Source: Clostridiales bacterium (lineage in GTDB: Bacteria; Bacillota; Clostridia; Oscillospirales; CAG-272). Taken from it: 64,000 nt of DNA. The position numbers were made by a program, and so were the translations under genes. Numbering within the stretch: position 1 is the stretch's first letter; each line of letters opens with the position of its first letter. A model generated the notes under the pieces. The model was given only the letters and a program-made list of their open reading frames with translations. It searched no databases and was not told where the DNA came from. Below, piece by piece: positions 54,036 to 63,615 of this stretch. Location: positions 1 through 64,000 of the forward strand of contig DXYE01000001.1 in NCBI GenBank assembly GCA_019415985.1, in the 5' to 3' direction.

Positions 54036-57000
54036 TTATTGATCAAATGCCGTATCCTCGGCATGATCCTGTCCGACGTCGTTCCAGTCGTCATCCGGAG
54101 GATCTCCGCTCGCATCGTCTCCCTTGCGCTTGTCATCGCTCTTTGCCTCATCGGACTGCTTGTCCGCAGACCTTGCTTCCGTATCCGGCAGCGACGCATT
54201 TTCCGCAACAGTCGGCTCCGTATAGTGCTCATAGCAGAAGCTGTTCACCGCACGTGTCCCGGATCCCGACGTCCCCACAAATCTTCCTTCCGGTACCAAG
54301 CTCCAGAAAAACGGCAGTGTAGCGCTCCTGGTCACCCCATCGGCCGGTGTCCAGGGCCTGTACACATATTGGGCATCCGCCACCGCAACCTCGACCGGGA
54401 AATCCCGGTCTGTTACACGGATCAAACCGATCTGTGCAACAGAGCCTTCGGGACAGCCGGAACATGCGACCGCTCCTGTTGAGGTATCATAATCCACCAT
54501 AACGTGTACATCACAATATTCGAGCGGTACGGTCGACGATGTAAAATACCCCGTCTCCGCTCGACTGCCGCGCGGGTCTGCCTTACATGCATCCGTCAGA
54601 AGCTTCCCCGAATCTCTGCAATAGGTTGCTTCCACAATGCCGGGAGCCGTTTCAAACTTTTTCAAAGGTTCACCGCCGGACTCCGCCTCCTCTATAATCG
54701 GCTGATGAAGCTTTGTCATCACTTTATCCCAAAGTACATTTGCAGGACTTCCTCCGTAATAGGACCCGATATCCTGCGGGATTCGGTAACCGAACCATGT
54801 AGCGGCGACATAATAAGGCGTATATCCGATAAACCATCTGTCCTGGTTACTGTCCGCCGTACCGGTTTTTCCGGCAACATCAACGGAATACTGCAACGAA
54901 AGATTCTTTGCCGTACCATTCTTTACGACATTCTGGAGCATCTTTGTCATGAGGCTGGCGGTCTGTTCGCTTATCACTATGGAATTTTCCACATCCTTCT
55001 GAAGCAGAACCTTGCCGTTCCTGTCGAGTACCTTTGTATAGGTCCGCGGAGCGGAATAAATGCCATCGTTTGCAAGCATGGTATAGGCCGACGTCATTTC
55101 CTCCACGGAAACGCCTACCGTGAGAGCGCCAAGCGCCAACGGCGCATAATCCACGTCTGACAGGACCGTTCCGTCCGCTCTCTCGTAATTGTCCGTCAGG
55201 CTCGACAGCCCCAGCTTATTTTTAGCAAAATCATAAGATTCCTGGCACCCCAAAAGATCGAGCACGCGGACTGCAACAGTATTTACCGAACGCTCCACAG
55301 CGCTGTTAATATTGGTGAGGCCTCCGTAATACCTTGGGTTGTTCTTCGGCCACGCCGAATAAGCTATGGTACCGGAGGAGGTCGTATACTCATTAAAACG
55401 GAAAGGCGAATCGTCAAAAACCGAGGCATAGGTGATGAGTCCGGCGTCGAGAGCCGGTGCATATACCGTAAGCGGCTTAATGGAGGACCCGGGCGATCTC
55501 TTAGCCTGTGTGGCCAGATTGAATATCCTGGATTCCGTTTTCTCTCCCCGACCACCGACCAGCCCCAGTACGTCCCCGGTCGTCGGATCCATAACAACCA
55601 TAGCGGATTCCGGCTGAACGACGTTGGTACTCTTTATAAACACAGTCGTGTCGTCATCGTTTTTATAGATTTCCTCTAAAGTCCCCTGTACAAAGGGATC
55701 CATGGTCGTATAAATTTCCAGTCCTCCGGAGAAGACCTGCAACGATGCTACCTCGCGCGACATCCCGTAGGTCTCCATGAGGTCTGAGATGACGTCCTCG
55801 ATCACCTGGTCTGTAAACCATGAATTTGTCGCATTGGAAACCGTTACAGACTGTACATCCAGCTTCAGCTCCGTTGCACAGGCATTCTCATACTCTGCCT
55901 CTGTCAGCTTGCCCTCCTCATACATCCTTTTGAGAACGGCCTCATTGCGGCGTTTCTGATTGTTTTCCGGATTAATGATTGGATCGTAGGCAGTCGGCGC
56001 CTGGATGATAGAAGCCAGAGCCGCGCCCTCCACAAGTGTAAGCTCGCTTACACCCTTGTTGAAATATTTGTAGGAAGCGGCCTGAAGGCCGTAACAGCCC
56101 TCGGAAAGGTAAACCGTATTCAAATACATTTCCAAAATTTCCGGCTTGGTCTTTTGCTTTTCCAACTCAAGTGCGCGGAGAATTTCCTGAATTTTTCTCT
56201 CTACACGAACCTCATCTTCTCCCGTCAGATTTTTGATGAGCTGCTGGGTGATCGTCGATGCCCCTTGTGTGGAGCTTCCGGTCAAAAATCCAAAAGTTAC
56301 CTTGATCGTACGCAGCCAGTCCACACCCTTGTGCTGCCAGAAGCGGTGATCCTCCACGCAGACGAACGCATCTATCACGTGGTCCGGTATGTCGCTGTAG
56401 GACACCCACAGACGATTCTCCTGGCCGTGCAGACGCTGGTCCTCCATTTCCACGATGTTCTCTGTTCCGTCCTCTGTTTCCTCGGTATAGTACAGCTTTG
56501 TGGTAAGTCCCTGATTGGAGCTGAGGACATCCACGTCAATGGATGGATCAATATAATTCTTAATATACAGCAAGAACACGCCGCCAACAATCACGCCGAC
56601 AATCATACCGATCAAAGCCAGCGTCAAAAATGCATTCAGCACATAGGAAAGAATGCGCATCACGACCTTGCCGGCAATTCTACCGGATTTTGCGACCTCG
56701 CTGCCCCAATTTACGTTTTTTTGTACTTTTTCACCTCTCCGGCCCTTCTTATTTTCCTCCGCTTTGGCATGGCGGGGTCCGCGTGTGCCGCCAGTGCCAT
56801 CGCTTTTGGTTCCCTTGCCGGCTTTGACCGGATCTTCGGTCTGAACAGGAGCGTCGCCGCGCTTGGCTCCGGAAATTCCTGTATGCTGTCCAGCCGTACG
56901 CCGCTGTCCCTGGTCCCCGGGTTTCAGAGAACGGGAAGGCGATGGACGTCTGCCGGTCAAGCTGTCGCCGGCGCCGCGCCGGTCTTCACCGATGTTCATC

Positions 57001-57170
57001 TGTGTTGTCTGTCCTTCCCTATGTTCCAAAGGCGCTGAAGCCTCCGACTGCTGAGCGCCATTGGCCGCCCGGTTTTCGGCCGGTGCAGCCATATTTTTTT
57101 CCTCTCCTGTCGGAATCATATGCTGTTCGGGTGCGGTACGCCCGGATTCATTCGCATGTTTTTCGTCCAT
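54036..57170 (-). CDS. Class A penicillin-binding protein (PBP1-type)
   Basis: A bifunctional peptidoglycan synthase of about 1044 aa. A disordered, charged cytoplasmic N-terminus of about 180 residues, rich in G, R, K, E and P, precedes one membrane helix (LTLALIGMIVGVIVGGVFLLY). The glycosyltransferase domain has CVEDHRFWQHKGVDW and GASTITQQLIKNL. The transpeptidase has SPGSSIKPLT (SxxK), ERSVNTVAV (SxN) and GKTGTADSN (KTG). The C-terminus ends in a 50-residue acidic tail rich in D, E and K. The ATG at 57170 has AGGA close upstream. The unusually long disordered tails are worth noting. Confidence 0.93.
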   Translation of the reverse strand: MDEKHANESGRTAPEQHMIPTGEEKNMAAPAENRAANGAQQSEASAPLEHREGQTTQMNIGEDRRGAGDSLTGRRPSPSRSLKPGDQGQRRTAGQHTGISGAKRGDAPVQTEDPVKAGKGTKSDGTGGTRGPRHAKAEENKKGRRGEKVQKNVNWGSEVAKSGRIAGKVVMRILSYVLNAFLTLALIGMIVGVIVGGVFLLYIKNYIDPSIDVDVLSSNQGLTTKLYYTEETEDGTENIVEMEDQRLHGQENRLWVSYSDIPDHVIDAFVCVEDHRFWQHKGVDWLRTIKVTFGFLTGSSTQGASTITQQLIKNLTGEDEVRVERKIQEILRALELEKQKTKPEILEMYLNTVYLSEGCYGLQAASYKYFNKGVSELTLVEGAALASIIQAPTAYDPIINPENNQKRRNEAVLKRMYEEGKLTEAEYENACATELKLDVQSVTVSNATNSWFTDQVIEDVISDLMETYGMSREVASLQVFSGGLEIYTTMDPFVQGTLEEIYKNDDDTTVFIKSTNVVQPESAMVVMDPTTGDVLGLVGGRGEKTESRIFNLATQAKRSPGSSIKPLTVYAPALDAGLITYASVFDDSPFRFNEYTTSSGTIAYSAWPKNNPRYYGGLTNINSAVERSVNTVAVRVLDLLGCQESYDFAKNKLGLSSLTDNYERADGTVLSDVDYAPLALGALTVGVSVEEMTSAYTMLANDGIYSAPRTYTKVLDRNGKVLLQKDVENSIVISEQTASLMTKMLQNVVKNGTAKNLSLQYSVDVAGKTGTADSNQDRWFIGYTPYYVAATWFGYRIPQDIGSYYGGSPANVLWDKVMTKLHQPIIEEAESGGEPLKKFETAPGIVEATYCRDSGKLLTDACKADPRGSRAETGYFTSSTVPLEYCDVHVMVDYDTSTGAVACSGCPEGSVAQIGLIRVTDRDFPVEVAVADAQYVYRPWTPADGVTRSATLPFFWSLVPEGRFVGTSGSGTRAVNSFCYEHYTEPTVAENASLPDTEARSADKQSDEAKSDDKRKGDDASGDPPDDDWNDVGQDHAEDTAFDQ

Positions 57171-57336
57171 TGTATCCTGTTTTGCATACAGCGTTCCTCG
57201 TCCCGACAATTGATGCCGGAACAGAACGGCATGCCGCCTCCTCTCCGCCCTTCTTCCCTTAGAGTGCCCAAGAGCGCTCCTCTACTCATTTTCAAAAATG
57301 CAAGATGGTGTTTTAAGGCAAGTCCTGAGTGCGAAC

Positions 57337-57365
57337 ATTGTAGCATCCGCACTGTCAAAGTTCAA
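57337..57365 (-). promoter_or_regulatory. Promoter of the PBP gene
   Basis: TTGAAC (57365-57360), a 17-bp spacer and TACAAT (57342-57337) with TG one base before it, on the minus strand. The leader is about 160 nt. Confidence 0.65.
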
Positions 57366-57446
57366 ACCTTTATTTTAAATATTATGTTAACTTTCGAACG
57401 ATATATGCCTGCTGTCTGCGATAACGGCAGAATACGACAAAAATGA

Positions 57447-58151
57447 CTATTGTTTTTTTTCCAATACCGGAAGCTCCGCTTTTCTTCCGCTATTTTCTGC
57501 CGCCGCTCTTTCCTCACGGAATGTCTGCGCCGCGTATCCGTACATAAATCCCAAAAGCAGAATGAACAGTCCTAGAATTAAACCAAACCAATCGACGCCC
57601 AGCGAAAAATGAATCTGTTCCTTGTTTTCGACAAAGGTTTTCACAAGCGCATAGTTATAGTACCGGTTTACAAGCATTACAAGCGTATGTCCGATAAAAA
57701 CCGCAATGCCTATTCGGTTTATATAAGAGGCGTTGACAGCGTCATACAGGTTTTTTTGGGAAATATTCCGCAGCAGTCTCGAAAGGTACTGAAAAATCGG
57801 TGCAAGAACGAGAAAGCACATAAAACACAGGCTCAGTCCCGCATAGATAACGTATTTAATGTCTGCCAGCGTAACGTTCGAGGACTCCGCATATATTTTT
57901 ACACCGTTACCGATAAAAATATGATATCCGGTAATCTCTCCCTTCGTTTCGACTGTACGCATGAACGGAGGCAGCAGAAATTCCTCAACGGGTGTATTCA
58001 CCAGTAAAACCACAAAGGCACAGACAATACACAACGCCGCCAATACAAATGCGATATAAAACGCCGCATGAAACGCAGGTGCAAGAATGCGGGAAATAAA
58101 TTTGACCGTTCCGTAACCGATTCGTCCCGGTGTTCTCTCGTTCGTCATCAT
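57447..58151 (-). CDS. DUF2975-like four-helix membrane protein
   Basis: A protein of about 234 aa with four predicted membrane helices (about residues 25-55, 100-125, 150-170 and 195-215) and short basic termini. The layout, with the stretch SRLLRNISQKNLYDAVNASYINRIG between helices two and three, resembles the DUF2975 family of uncharacterised Firmicute membrane proteins. Start codons at 58151 and 58148 are equally possible; AAGG lies about 10 nt upstream. The small XRE regulator that often follows DUF2975 genes is not present. Confidence 0.7.
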   Translation of the reverse strand: MMTNERTPGRIGYGTVKFISRILAPAFHAAFYIAFVLAALCIVCAFVVLLVNTPVEEFLLPPFMRTVETKGEITGYHIFIGNGVKIYAESSNVTLADIKYVIYAGLSLCFMCFLVLAPIFQYLSRLLRNISQKNLYDAVNASYINRIGIAVFIGHTLVMLVNRYYNYALVKTFVENKEQIHFSLGVDWFGLILGLFILLLGFMYGYAAQTFREERAAAENSGRKAELPVLEKKQ

Positions 58152-58554
58152 TAAGCCCAAGCCTTCGTGCTGCGAAAGCCTTCCTTTCCAACGAAATTAT
58201 TATTTTTTTTTACGCCGAATGCGTCAGCATAAAAAACGGTTCAGCATTTACAATAATATTCTGCGTAACACAACAGCCGAATATCTATCCGAGCAGCGCC
58301 CCTAAGGGACAGTGCTTTCCTCTTCTCTATTGTACAGTCGGGACCGGTTCTTCTGCAGTACAATTTTTTGAAAGCACAGTAAAACATTGATTTTTTATGT
58401 TTTCGTTATCCTTCCGTTTCCAATCTTATTCGAACTCCTTACGACTTTTTGTATGAGCGCCGGCGCCACGCCGTAACCGTTCCCTCTATGCTTGCAGCCC
58501 CCTCTACATCCTATAAAATTATGGATGATGTCACACGAAGCCTCTACAAATACT
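58152..58554. other. Intergenic stretch between dnaE and DUF2975-like gene
   Basis: About 400 bp, no gene. An ATTGTAC...GTACAAT inverted repeat followed by T6 on the plus strand lies at about 58329-58380, but no plus-strand gene ends nearby. Its role is unknown. Confidence 0.45.
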
Positions 58555-61500
58555 TTATTTCAGCACGACATTTTCATCGCCCAGAAGTTCCCGAAGCTGT
58601 GCGACCACATACGGCGAGGCATCAACGCCCAACGCCTGCTCTCTCAAATATTTTTTTGCGTCGCTGTCATAAAAAACACAAGGGAGCATACCGTCGAATA
58701 TCTGGACCAGGTTCCGAGCTCGACGGTAAAGAAGATCATCCTCTGCTGTCGATGGGACGCGCAGATACAAAGTCCTGGGCTTTCCGGACGCCTTTTCCTG
58801 TTTTGTACGGCTGCTTTGGATTTTGAACTGCAGTGAAGAAGTTTTTTCTCCTGCCGCCTCTGCTTCCGCATCGGGCTTAAGCGGCGTAATACGGAGTGCC
58901 AAAAGCTTCGGCTGCTCTTCCTCGCGCATGGAGATCTCGCCGTAAACCGCAATTACAGCGCCCTGCAGCAGGAAGGCGCTGCACGAGTCCAAAACCTTTG
59001 GGAAAACGATCACCTCGATCTCCGCATATCTGTCCTCCATGCTGAGAAAGGCCATTGTCGCGCCGTTTTTTGTCGTCTTGTTGCTTCGGCGGGTAATCAA
59101 TCCGGCAACCGTGACCCGCTGTTTCTCCTTATACGTTGGCTCCGGCAGCTGATTTTCCTCAACTCCGCCAACCGGCGTCGGTATGCCGTCCGTCTGAGCC
59201 TTTGTGTTTTCCTGCACGCCTTTGACATCCTGTTCTCCCGCAAACGAATTGAGGATATCGTAGACAGGTACCGCGCCGATAGCTTTCAGCTGATTGTCAT
59301 AATCATCCAGCAAGTGTCCTGAAAAGTACTGACCCGTTGCCTCATGCTCCATCAACAGCCTGTCTCTTTTGGAAAATTCAGGAATATCCGGATACGGAAA
59401 CGAGCCCGCGCTTAAATCTGCGCCTGTTCGGGAAACAGGACTTTCCGCTGCGGCTGTGGCAAAAAGATCCATTTGTCCTGCGAGATTCGAGCGCACGCGC
59501 GCCGCATAGCTGTCGATGATCGCTTCATAAGCCGCGCACAGCTTGCTCCGATATACACCGAGACTGTCGAACGCGCCGCATTTGATCAGCGCCTCGATCT
59601 GACGTTTATTCAGCTCCTGTCCCGCCATGCGCTCCACAAAGTTTTCGAAGCTGGAAAACGGCCGGATACGGCGTTCCTCGATCAGCTTTTCGGCAAAGCT
59701 ACGCCCGATATTTTTGACTGCCAGAAGTCCGAAACGGATCGCGCGTCCGCCGCCGCGCTGCGGAGACACATGAAAATAAAGTCCGCTTTCGTTGATATCC
59801 GGCGCCATGATCCGTATCCCGAGCCTCGATGCTTCAGCAATATATTCCGCGGTTTTTGCCAGGTTTCCCTGCACGGACGTCAGCAGGGAAGCCAGATACT
59901 GGCTCGGGAAATGACATTTCAAATACGCAGTTCGATACGACAGATACGCATAGGCAACCGCATGGCTTTTGTTGAACGCATACTTCGCAAAATTCGCCAT
60001 ATCATCGAACAGCGCGGCTGCGTCCTCCTCCCGCAATCCGTTCTTCACTGCTCCCCGGCATATTTCAGTCCCGGTCTCGTCCGTCAGCCCATGTATAAAG
60101 TACTCTCGCTCGCGCGCCATAACCTCCGACTTCTTTTTGGACATCGCGCGCCGGACAATATCCGCGCGGCCGAGCGAATAGCCCGCAACCCTTCGAAAGA
60201 TCTGCATGACCTGCTCCTGATAAACCACACATCCAAAGGTCACATCGAGAATATCCTTGACCAGAGGCGTCCGATACGTCACATGGTCCGGATGCGTGCG
60301 GTTCTCAAGAAACCGCGGAATGGAATCCATGGGTCCCGGGCGGTAAAGCGCTATGGCCGCGACGATCATCTCAAGGTTATCCGGCCGAAGGGAAGTCAGC
60401 ATCTGCCGCATACCGCTGGATTCCAGCTGAAACACGCCCTCTGTTTTCCCCTGTGAAATCATATCGTATGTCCGCCTGTCGTCCAGCGGCACCTCTGTGA
60501 TATCGAATTCAGGCGACGTTTCGCGGATCTGCTTCTCGGTATCCGCAATGATGGTTAGATATCGGAGACCGAGAAAATCAATTTTCAGAAGTCCCAGTTC
60601 CGCGACCGTATCCATATCGTACTGCGTGACCAGAGCCCCGCCGTTCTCCAGAAGCGGCACATAGGAGGATACCGGCTGATCCGTAATGACTACGCCGGCC
60701 GCATGCGTCGAGGTATGACGCGGCATTCCCTCCAACGCCCGCGCAGTATCGATCAGACGCCGCGTATCCTCGTCGCTTTCGTACATTGCCGATAGCTCTT
60801 TGCCCTCCAGCGCCTTGTCCAGAGTCATGTTCAGCTCATGCGGCACAGCCCGCGCCACCTCGTCCACCATCGCATACGGATAGCCCAATGCGCGCCCGAC
60901 ATCCCGCACTGCCGCACGCGCCGCCAGCGTTCCGAAGGTCACAATCTGCGCCACATGATCAGCGCCGTAGCGCTGCGTTACATAATCGATGACCTCGCCC
61001 CGGCGCTCATAGCAGAAATCAACATCAAAATCCGGCATGCTGACGCGCTCCGGATTCAAAAATCGTTCAAACATCAGCTGATACCGAATGGAATCGATTT
61101 CCGTAATATTCAACAGGTATGCGACCAGACTTCCCGCGCCGGAGCCTCTGCCGGGTCCCGTCGGAATACGGCTCCTGTGCGCATAGCTGACGAAGTCCCA
61201 TACGATCAGATAATACTCAGCGTACCCCATTTCTGAAATCATACGGAGTTCATATTCCATACGGGCTCGATATTCCTCCTCCGAATGCCCTCCGTCAAAG
61301 CGTATCGCGCCCGATTGTATTTTATCCTCCAAGCCCTGCTGCGCAAGGCTTCGCAGATACGCCTCCGGTGCGCTGCCATCCGGCGTTTTGTATACCGGAA
61401 GATACAAATGGTCGAATTGAAAATCGAACCGGCAGCGGGCGGCAATTTTTGCCGTATTCTCCAGTGCCTCCGGATATCTGCCAAAAAGACGCTCCATCTC

Positions 61501-62253
61501 CTCGGTGCTCTTATAATAAAATTCATCCGTTTCAAAGCCATGGGGCCTGCCCTCAGCCATAGTCCGGTTCATCTGAATACACATCAGGGTTGCCTGGGTG
61601 TCCGCATCCGCCCTGCGCGCGTAGTGGGCGTCATTTGTCGCGACCAAGGGTAGTGAAAGGTCGTCCGCCATTCTGACAAGCGCCTCGTTTACGATTCTTT
61701 GATCTTCGAGCGCATGGTCCTGCAGCTCCAAATAGAAATGTTCCGGTCCGAAAATTTCCGACAGCTTGATTGCGTACACGCGCGCGCTATCGTAATCCCC
61801 CTTCAGTATGTGCTGCGGGATATAGCCGCCGACACAGGCGGACAGTGCGATCAGTCCCTCACTTTTCTGTTCCAGCAGTTCCATATCTAGGCGCGGCTTA
61901 TGGTAAAAGCCCTCCGTATACGAGCGGGAGACCATATCGATCAAATTCCGGTATCCCGTTTCGTTTTCGCAGAGCAGAATCAAATGATAACTGCCGCCGT
62001 CTCTGCCATGCTCCTTTTGAAACCGCGAAGCAGGCGCAACATAAACCTCGCAGCCGATAACCGGGTGAATGCCTTCACGCCGGCATGCTTTATAAAAAGC
62101 GACGGCGCCGAACATATTGCCGTGGTCTGTCAATGCAACCGCGGTATGACCGTTCTCCTTGGCCAGCTTGGGTATTTCAGAGATCCGTATCGCACCGTCC
62201 AGCAGACTATATTCACTGTGCAGATGGAGATGCACAAAATTCTCCGCTTTCAT
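58555..62253 (-). CDS. dnaE: DNA polymerase III subunit alpha (DnaE)
   Basis: A 1232-aa C-family replicative polymerase of the DnaE1 layout. An N-terminal PHP domain has HLHLHSEYSLLDGAI and ALTDHGNMFG. The palm has the catalytic PDFDVDFCYERRGEVIDYV near residue 400. The fingers and HhH region include GIRIMAPDINESG. Near the C-terminus an OB-fold segment reads TVAGLITRRSNKTTKNGATM. Firmicutes usually also have PolC; whether DnaE is the main or the accessory polymerase here cannot be said. GGAAG precedes the ATG closely. It follows whiA by 300 bp. Confidence 0.97.
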   Translation of the reverse strand: MKAENFVHLHLHSEYSLLDGAIRISEIPKLAKENGHTAVALTDHGNMFGAVAFYKACRREGIHPVIGCEVYVAPASRFQKEHGRDGGSYHLILLCENETGYRNLIDMVSRSYTEGFYHKPRLDMELLEQKSEGLIALSACVGGYIPQHILKGDYDSARVYAIKLSEIFGPEHFYLELQDHALEDQRIVNEALVRMADDLSLPLVATNDAHYARRADADTQATLMCIQMNRTMAEGRPHGFETDEFYYKSTEEMERLFGRYPEALENTAKIAARCRFDFQFDHLYLPVYKTPDGSAPEAYLRSLAQQGLEDKIQSGAIRFDGGHSEEEYRARMEYELRMISEMGYAEYYLIVWDFVSYAHRSRIPTGPGRGSGAGSLVAYLLNITEIDSIRYQLMFERFLNPERVSMPDFDVDFCYERRGEVIDYVTQRYGADHVAQIVTFGTLAARAAVRDVGRALGYPYAMVDEVARAVPHELNMTLDKALEGKELSAMYESDEDTRRLIDTARALEGMPRHTSTHAAGVVITDQPVSSYVPLLENGGALVTQYDMDTVAELGLLKIDFLGLRYLTIIADTEKQIRETSPEFDITEVPLDDRRTYDMISQGKTEGVFQLESSGMRQMLTSLRPDNLEMIVAAIALYRPGPMDSIPRFLENRTHPDHVTYRTPLVKDILDVTFGCVVYQEQVMQIFRRVAGYSLGRADIVRRAMSKKKSEVMAREREYFIHGLTDETGTEICRGAVKNGLREEDAAALFDDMANFAKYAFNKSHAVAYAYLSYRTAYLKCHFPSQYLASLLTSVQGNLAKTAEYIAEASRLGIRIMAPDINESGLYFHVSPQRGGGRAIRFGLLAVKNIGRSFAEKLIEERRIRPFSSFENFVERMAGQELNKRQIEALIKCGAFDSLGVYRSKLCAAYEAIIDSYAARVRSNLAGQMDLFATAAAESPVSRTGADLSAGSFPYPDIPEFSKRDRLLMEHEATGQYFSGHLLDDYDNQLKAIGAVPVYDILNSFAGEQDVKGVQENTKAQTDGIPTPVGGVEENQLPEPTYKEKQRVTVAGLITRRSNKTTKNGATMAFLSMEDRYAEIEVIVFPKVLDSCSAFLLQGAVIAVYGEISMREEEQPKLLALRITPLKPDAEAEAAGEKTSSLQFKIQSSRTKQEKASGKPRTLYLRVPSTAEDDLLYRRARNLVQIFDGMLPCVFYDSDAKKYLREQALGVDASPYVVAQLRELLGDENVVLK

Positions 62254-62553
62254 TTTCTTCCTGCTCCTCCCCTTTCATACGGCGCAAGCCTTTCTATTCC
62301 CCTCTCCTGCCTTCAGACTGCGGTCGGTCCGCAGCCGCGCCGAAGCCGACGCATTCTGGGGCCTGCAAAGAGTTCTTTCGAGATAAGCTACAGAAAGAGT
62401 TTGAACGTCAGAAGCTGCATCCCGTACCGCAGCCTCAGCCGGATCGTATACCCCCGTATCCCGTTGAAGCCTCATTCCCTCTCCGTATCTTTTCGTATGA
62501 AATTAACAGCCTGTCCGCATGTACCTCAGCTCGCCGCGATAGATATCAGGCTT
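62254..62553. other. Intergenic stretch between whiA and dnaE
   Basis: About 300 bp with no gene, promoter or terminator I can support. Confidence 0.45.
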
Positions 62554-63477
62554 TCACTTAAGTTCCTCATTTGCGTAGGAAATAAGTTTTTGCAGCCGGT
62601 GGTTCAAGCCCGATTTCGTAAGCGGCGGCGAATGCAGCCCGGCAAGCTCCGATAAAGATGCCTCGGGATTTTCAAGCCGAAGTCTGGCGGTTGTTCGAAG
62701 CTGAGGTGAAATGCGCTCCAGCAGTCCCGAAGCCTCCAATTTTACAATCGCTTTCATCTGTGAATCCGCTGCCTCCACCGACTTTTCAAGATTTGCCACC
62801 TCACAGTTTGAAATCCTATTGACGTTGTTGCGGATCTCCTTGACGATTTTGGTATCCATGATGGCAAAGGCCGCTTTTGTAGCTCCGATCAGCGTGAGAA
62901 AATCCTCAATGGATTCGCTTTCCTTACAGTAAAGGACAGGGGTTCCTTTCCGGAGACCGCTTTTCACCCGTATACCCGTATCCTTCAGCACAGCTTCCAG
63001 TATATCGGCCGCTTCACCGTCCGGTGGTTTAAAGTCCAGCTGATACAGCCTGCGCGGCTGGGATATACTGCCGCACATCAAAAAAACACCGCGCAAAAAA
63101 TGCGCTTTGCAGCTTGAGCATGCCTCCCCGGCAAACGTCCTCCGACCCATATCTCCCTGTTTTTCGGGCGCCTGTCCATCACAGAATCGCCGGATTTTCG
63201 CCGCGTCGGCCGCTGAAAGCGACAGGCAGATGGCCCCATCGGTACCGTCTGTTTTTTTACAGCCATTCAACAGGGCGGCATGTATACCGAGGCAGCGTTC
63301 CAAAAGTAAATCGGCTAGATGGAGCACGTCGCCCTGTTTGGAATGCAACCGGTTCACCCCATCCGCCAATGGCATGCCTGAAAAGCGCAGCAGACCGAAC
63401 AGCAAGGCTCTCGCACAGCAGTCTTTTTTAATAAAAGACGCACACAGGGCTTTTTTAGTTTCCGACGAAAAGGACAT
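62554..63477 (-). CDS. whiA: WhiA, sporulation/cell-division regulator
   Basis: A 307-aa protein joining a LAGLIDADG-like N-terminal fold (about residues 1-190, with RALLFGLLRFSG and LRGVFLMCGSIS) to a C-terminal helix-turn-helix (ENPEASLSELAGLHSPPLTKSGLNHRLQKL). WhiA controls sporulation septation in actinobacteria and division or nucleoid organisation in Firmicutes. The ATG at 63477 has AGGAGG 8 nt upstream; the frame extends 14 codons further. It lies between murB and dnaE. Confidence 0.95.
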   Translation of the reverse strand: MSFSSETKKALCASFIKKDCCARALLFGLLRFSGMPLADGVNRLHSKQGDVLHLADLLLERCLGIHAALLNGCKKTDGTDGAICLSLSAADAAKIRRFCDGQAPEKQGDMGRRTFAGEACSSCKAHFLRGVFLMCGSISQPRRLYQLDFKPPDGEAADILEAVLKDTGIRVKSGLRKGTPVLYCKESESIEDFLTLIGATKAAFAIMDTKIVKEIRNNVNRISNCEVANLEKSVEAADSQMKAIVKLEASGLLERISPQLRTTARLRLENPEASLSELAGLHSPPLTKSGLNHRLQKLISYANEELK

Positions 63478-63615
63478 ATTATCTTCCTCCTCCGCATCCC
63501 ATACGAGTTTTTTGCACAAAACGGCAAAAGCTCCGGCGCCTGTTATGAAAGATGCCGACTGTCTGCCGGGTTTTATGTACTGCCGCAGGCGCGCATGGCA
63601 GCCTGATCTGCTTGA

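Noticed and set aside
58329..58380. Hairpin with T6 on the plus strand as a terminator
   Set aside because: No plus-strand gene ends upstream of it, and on the minus strand the tail is not T-rich, so its role stays open.
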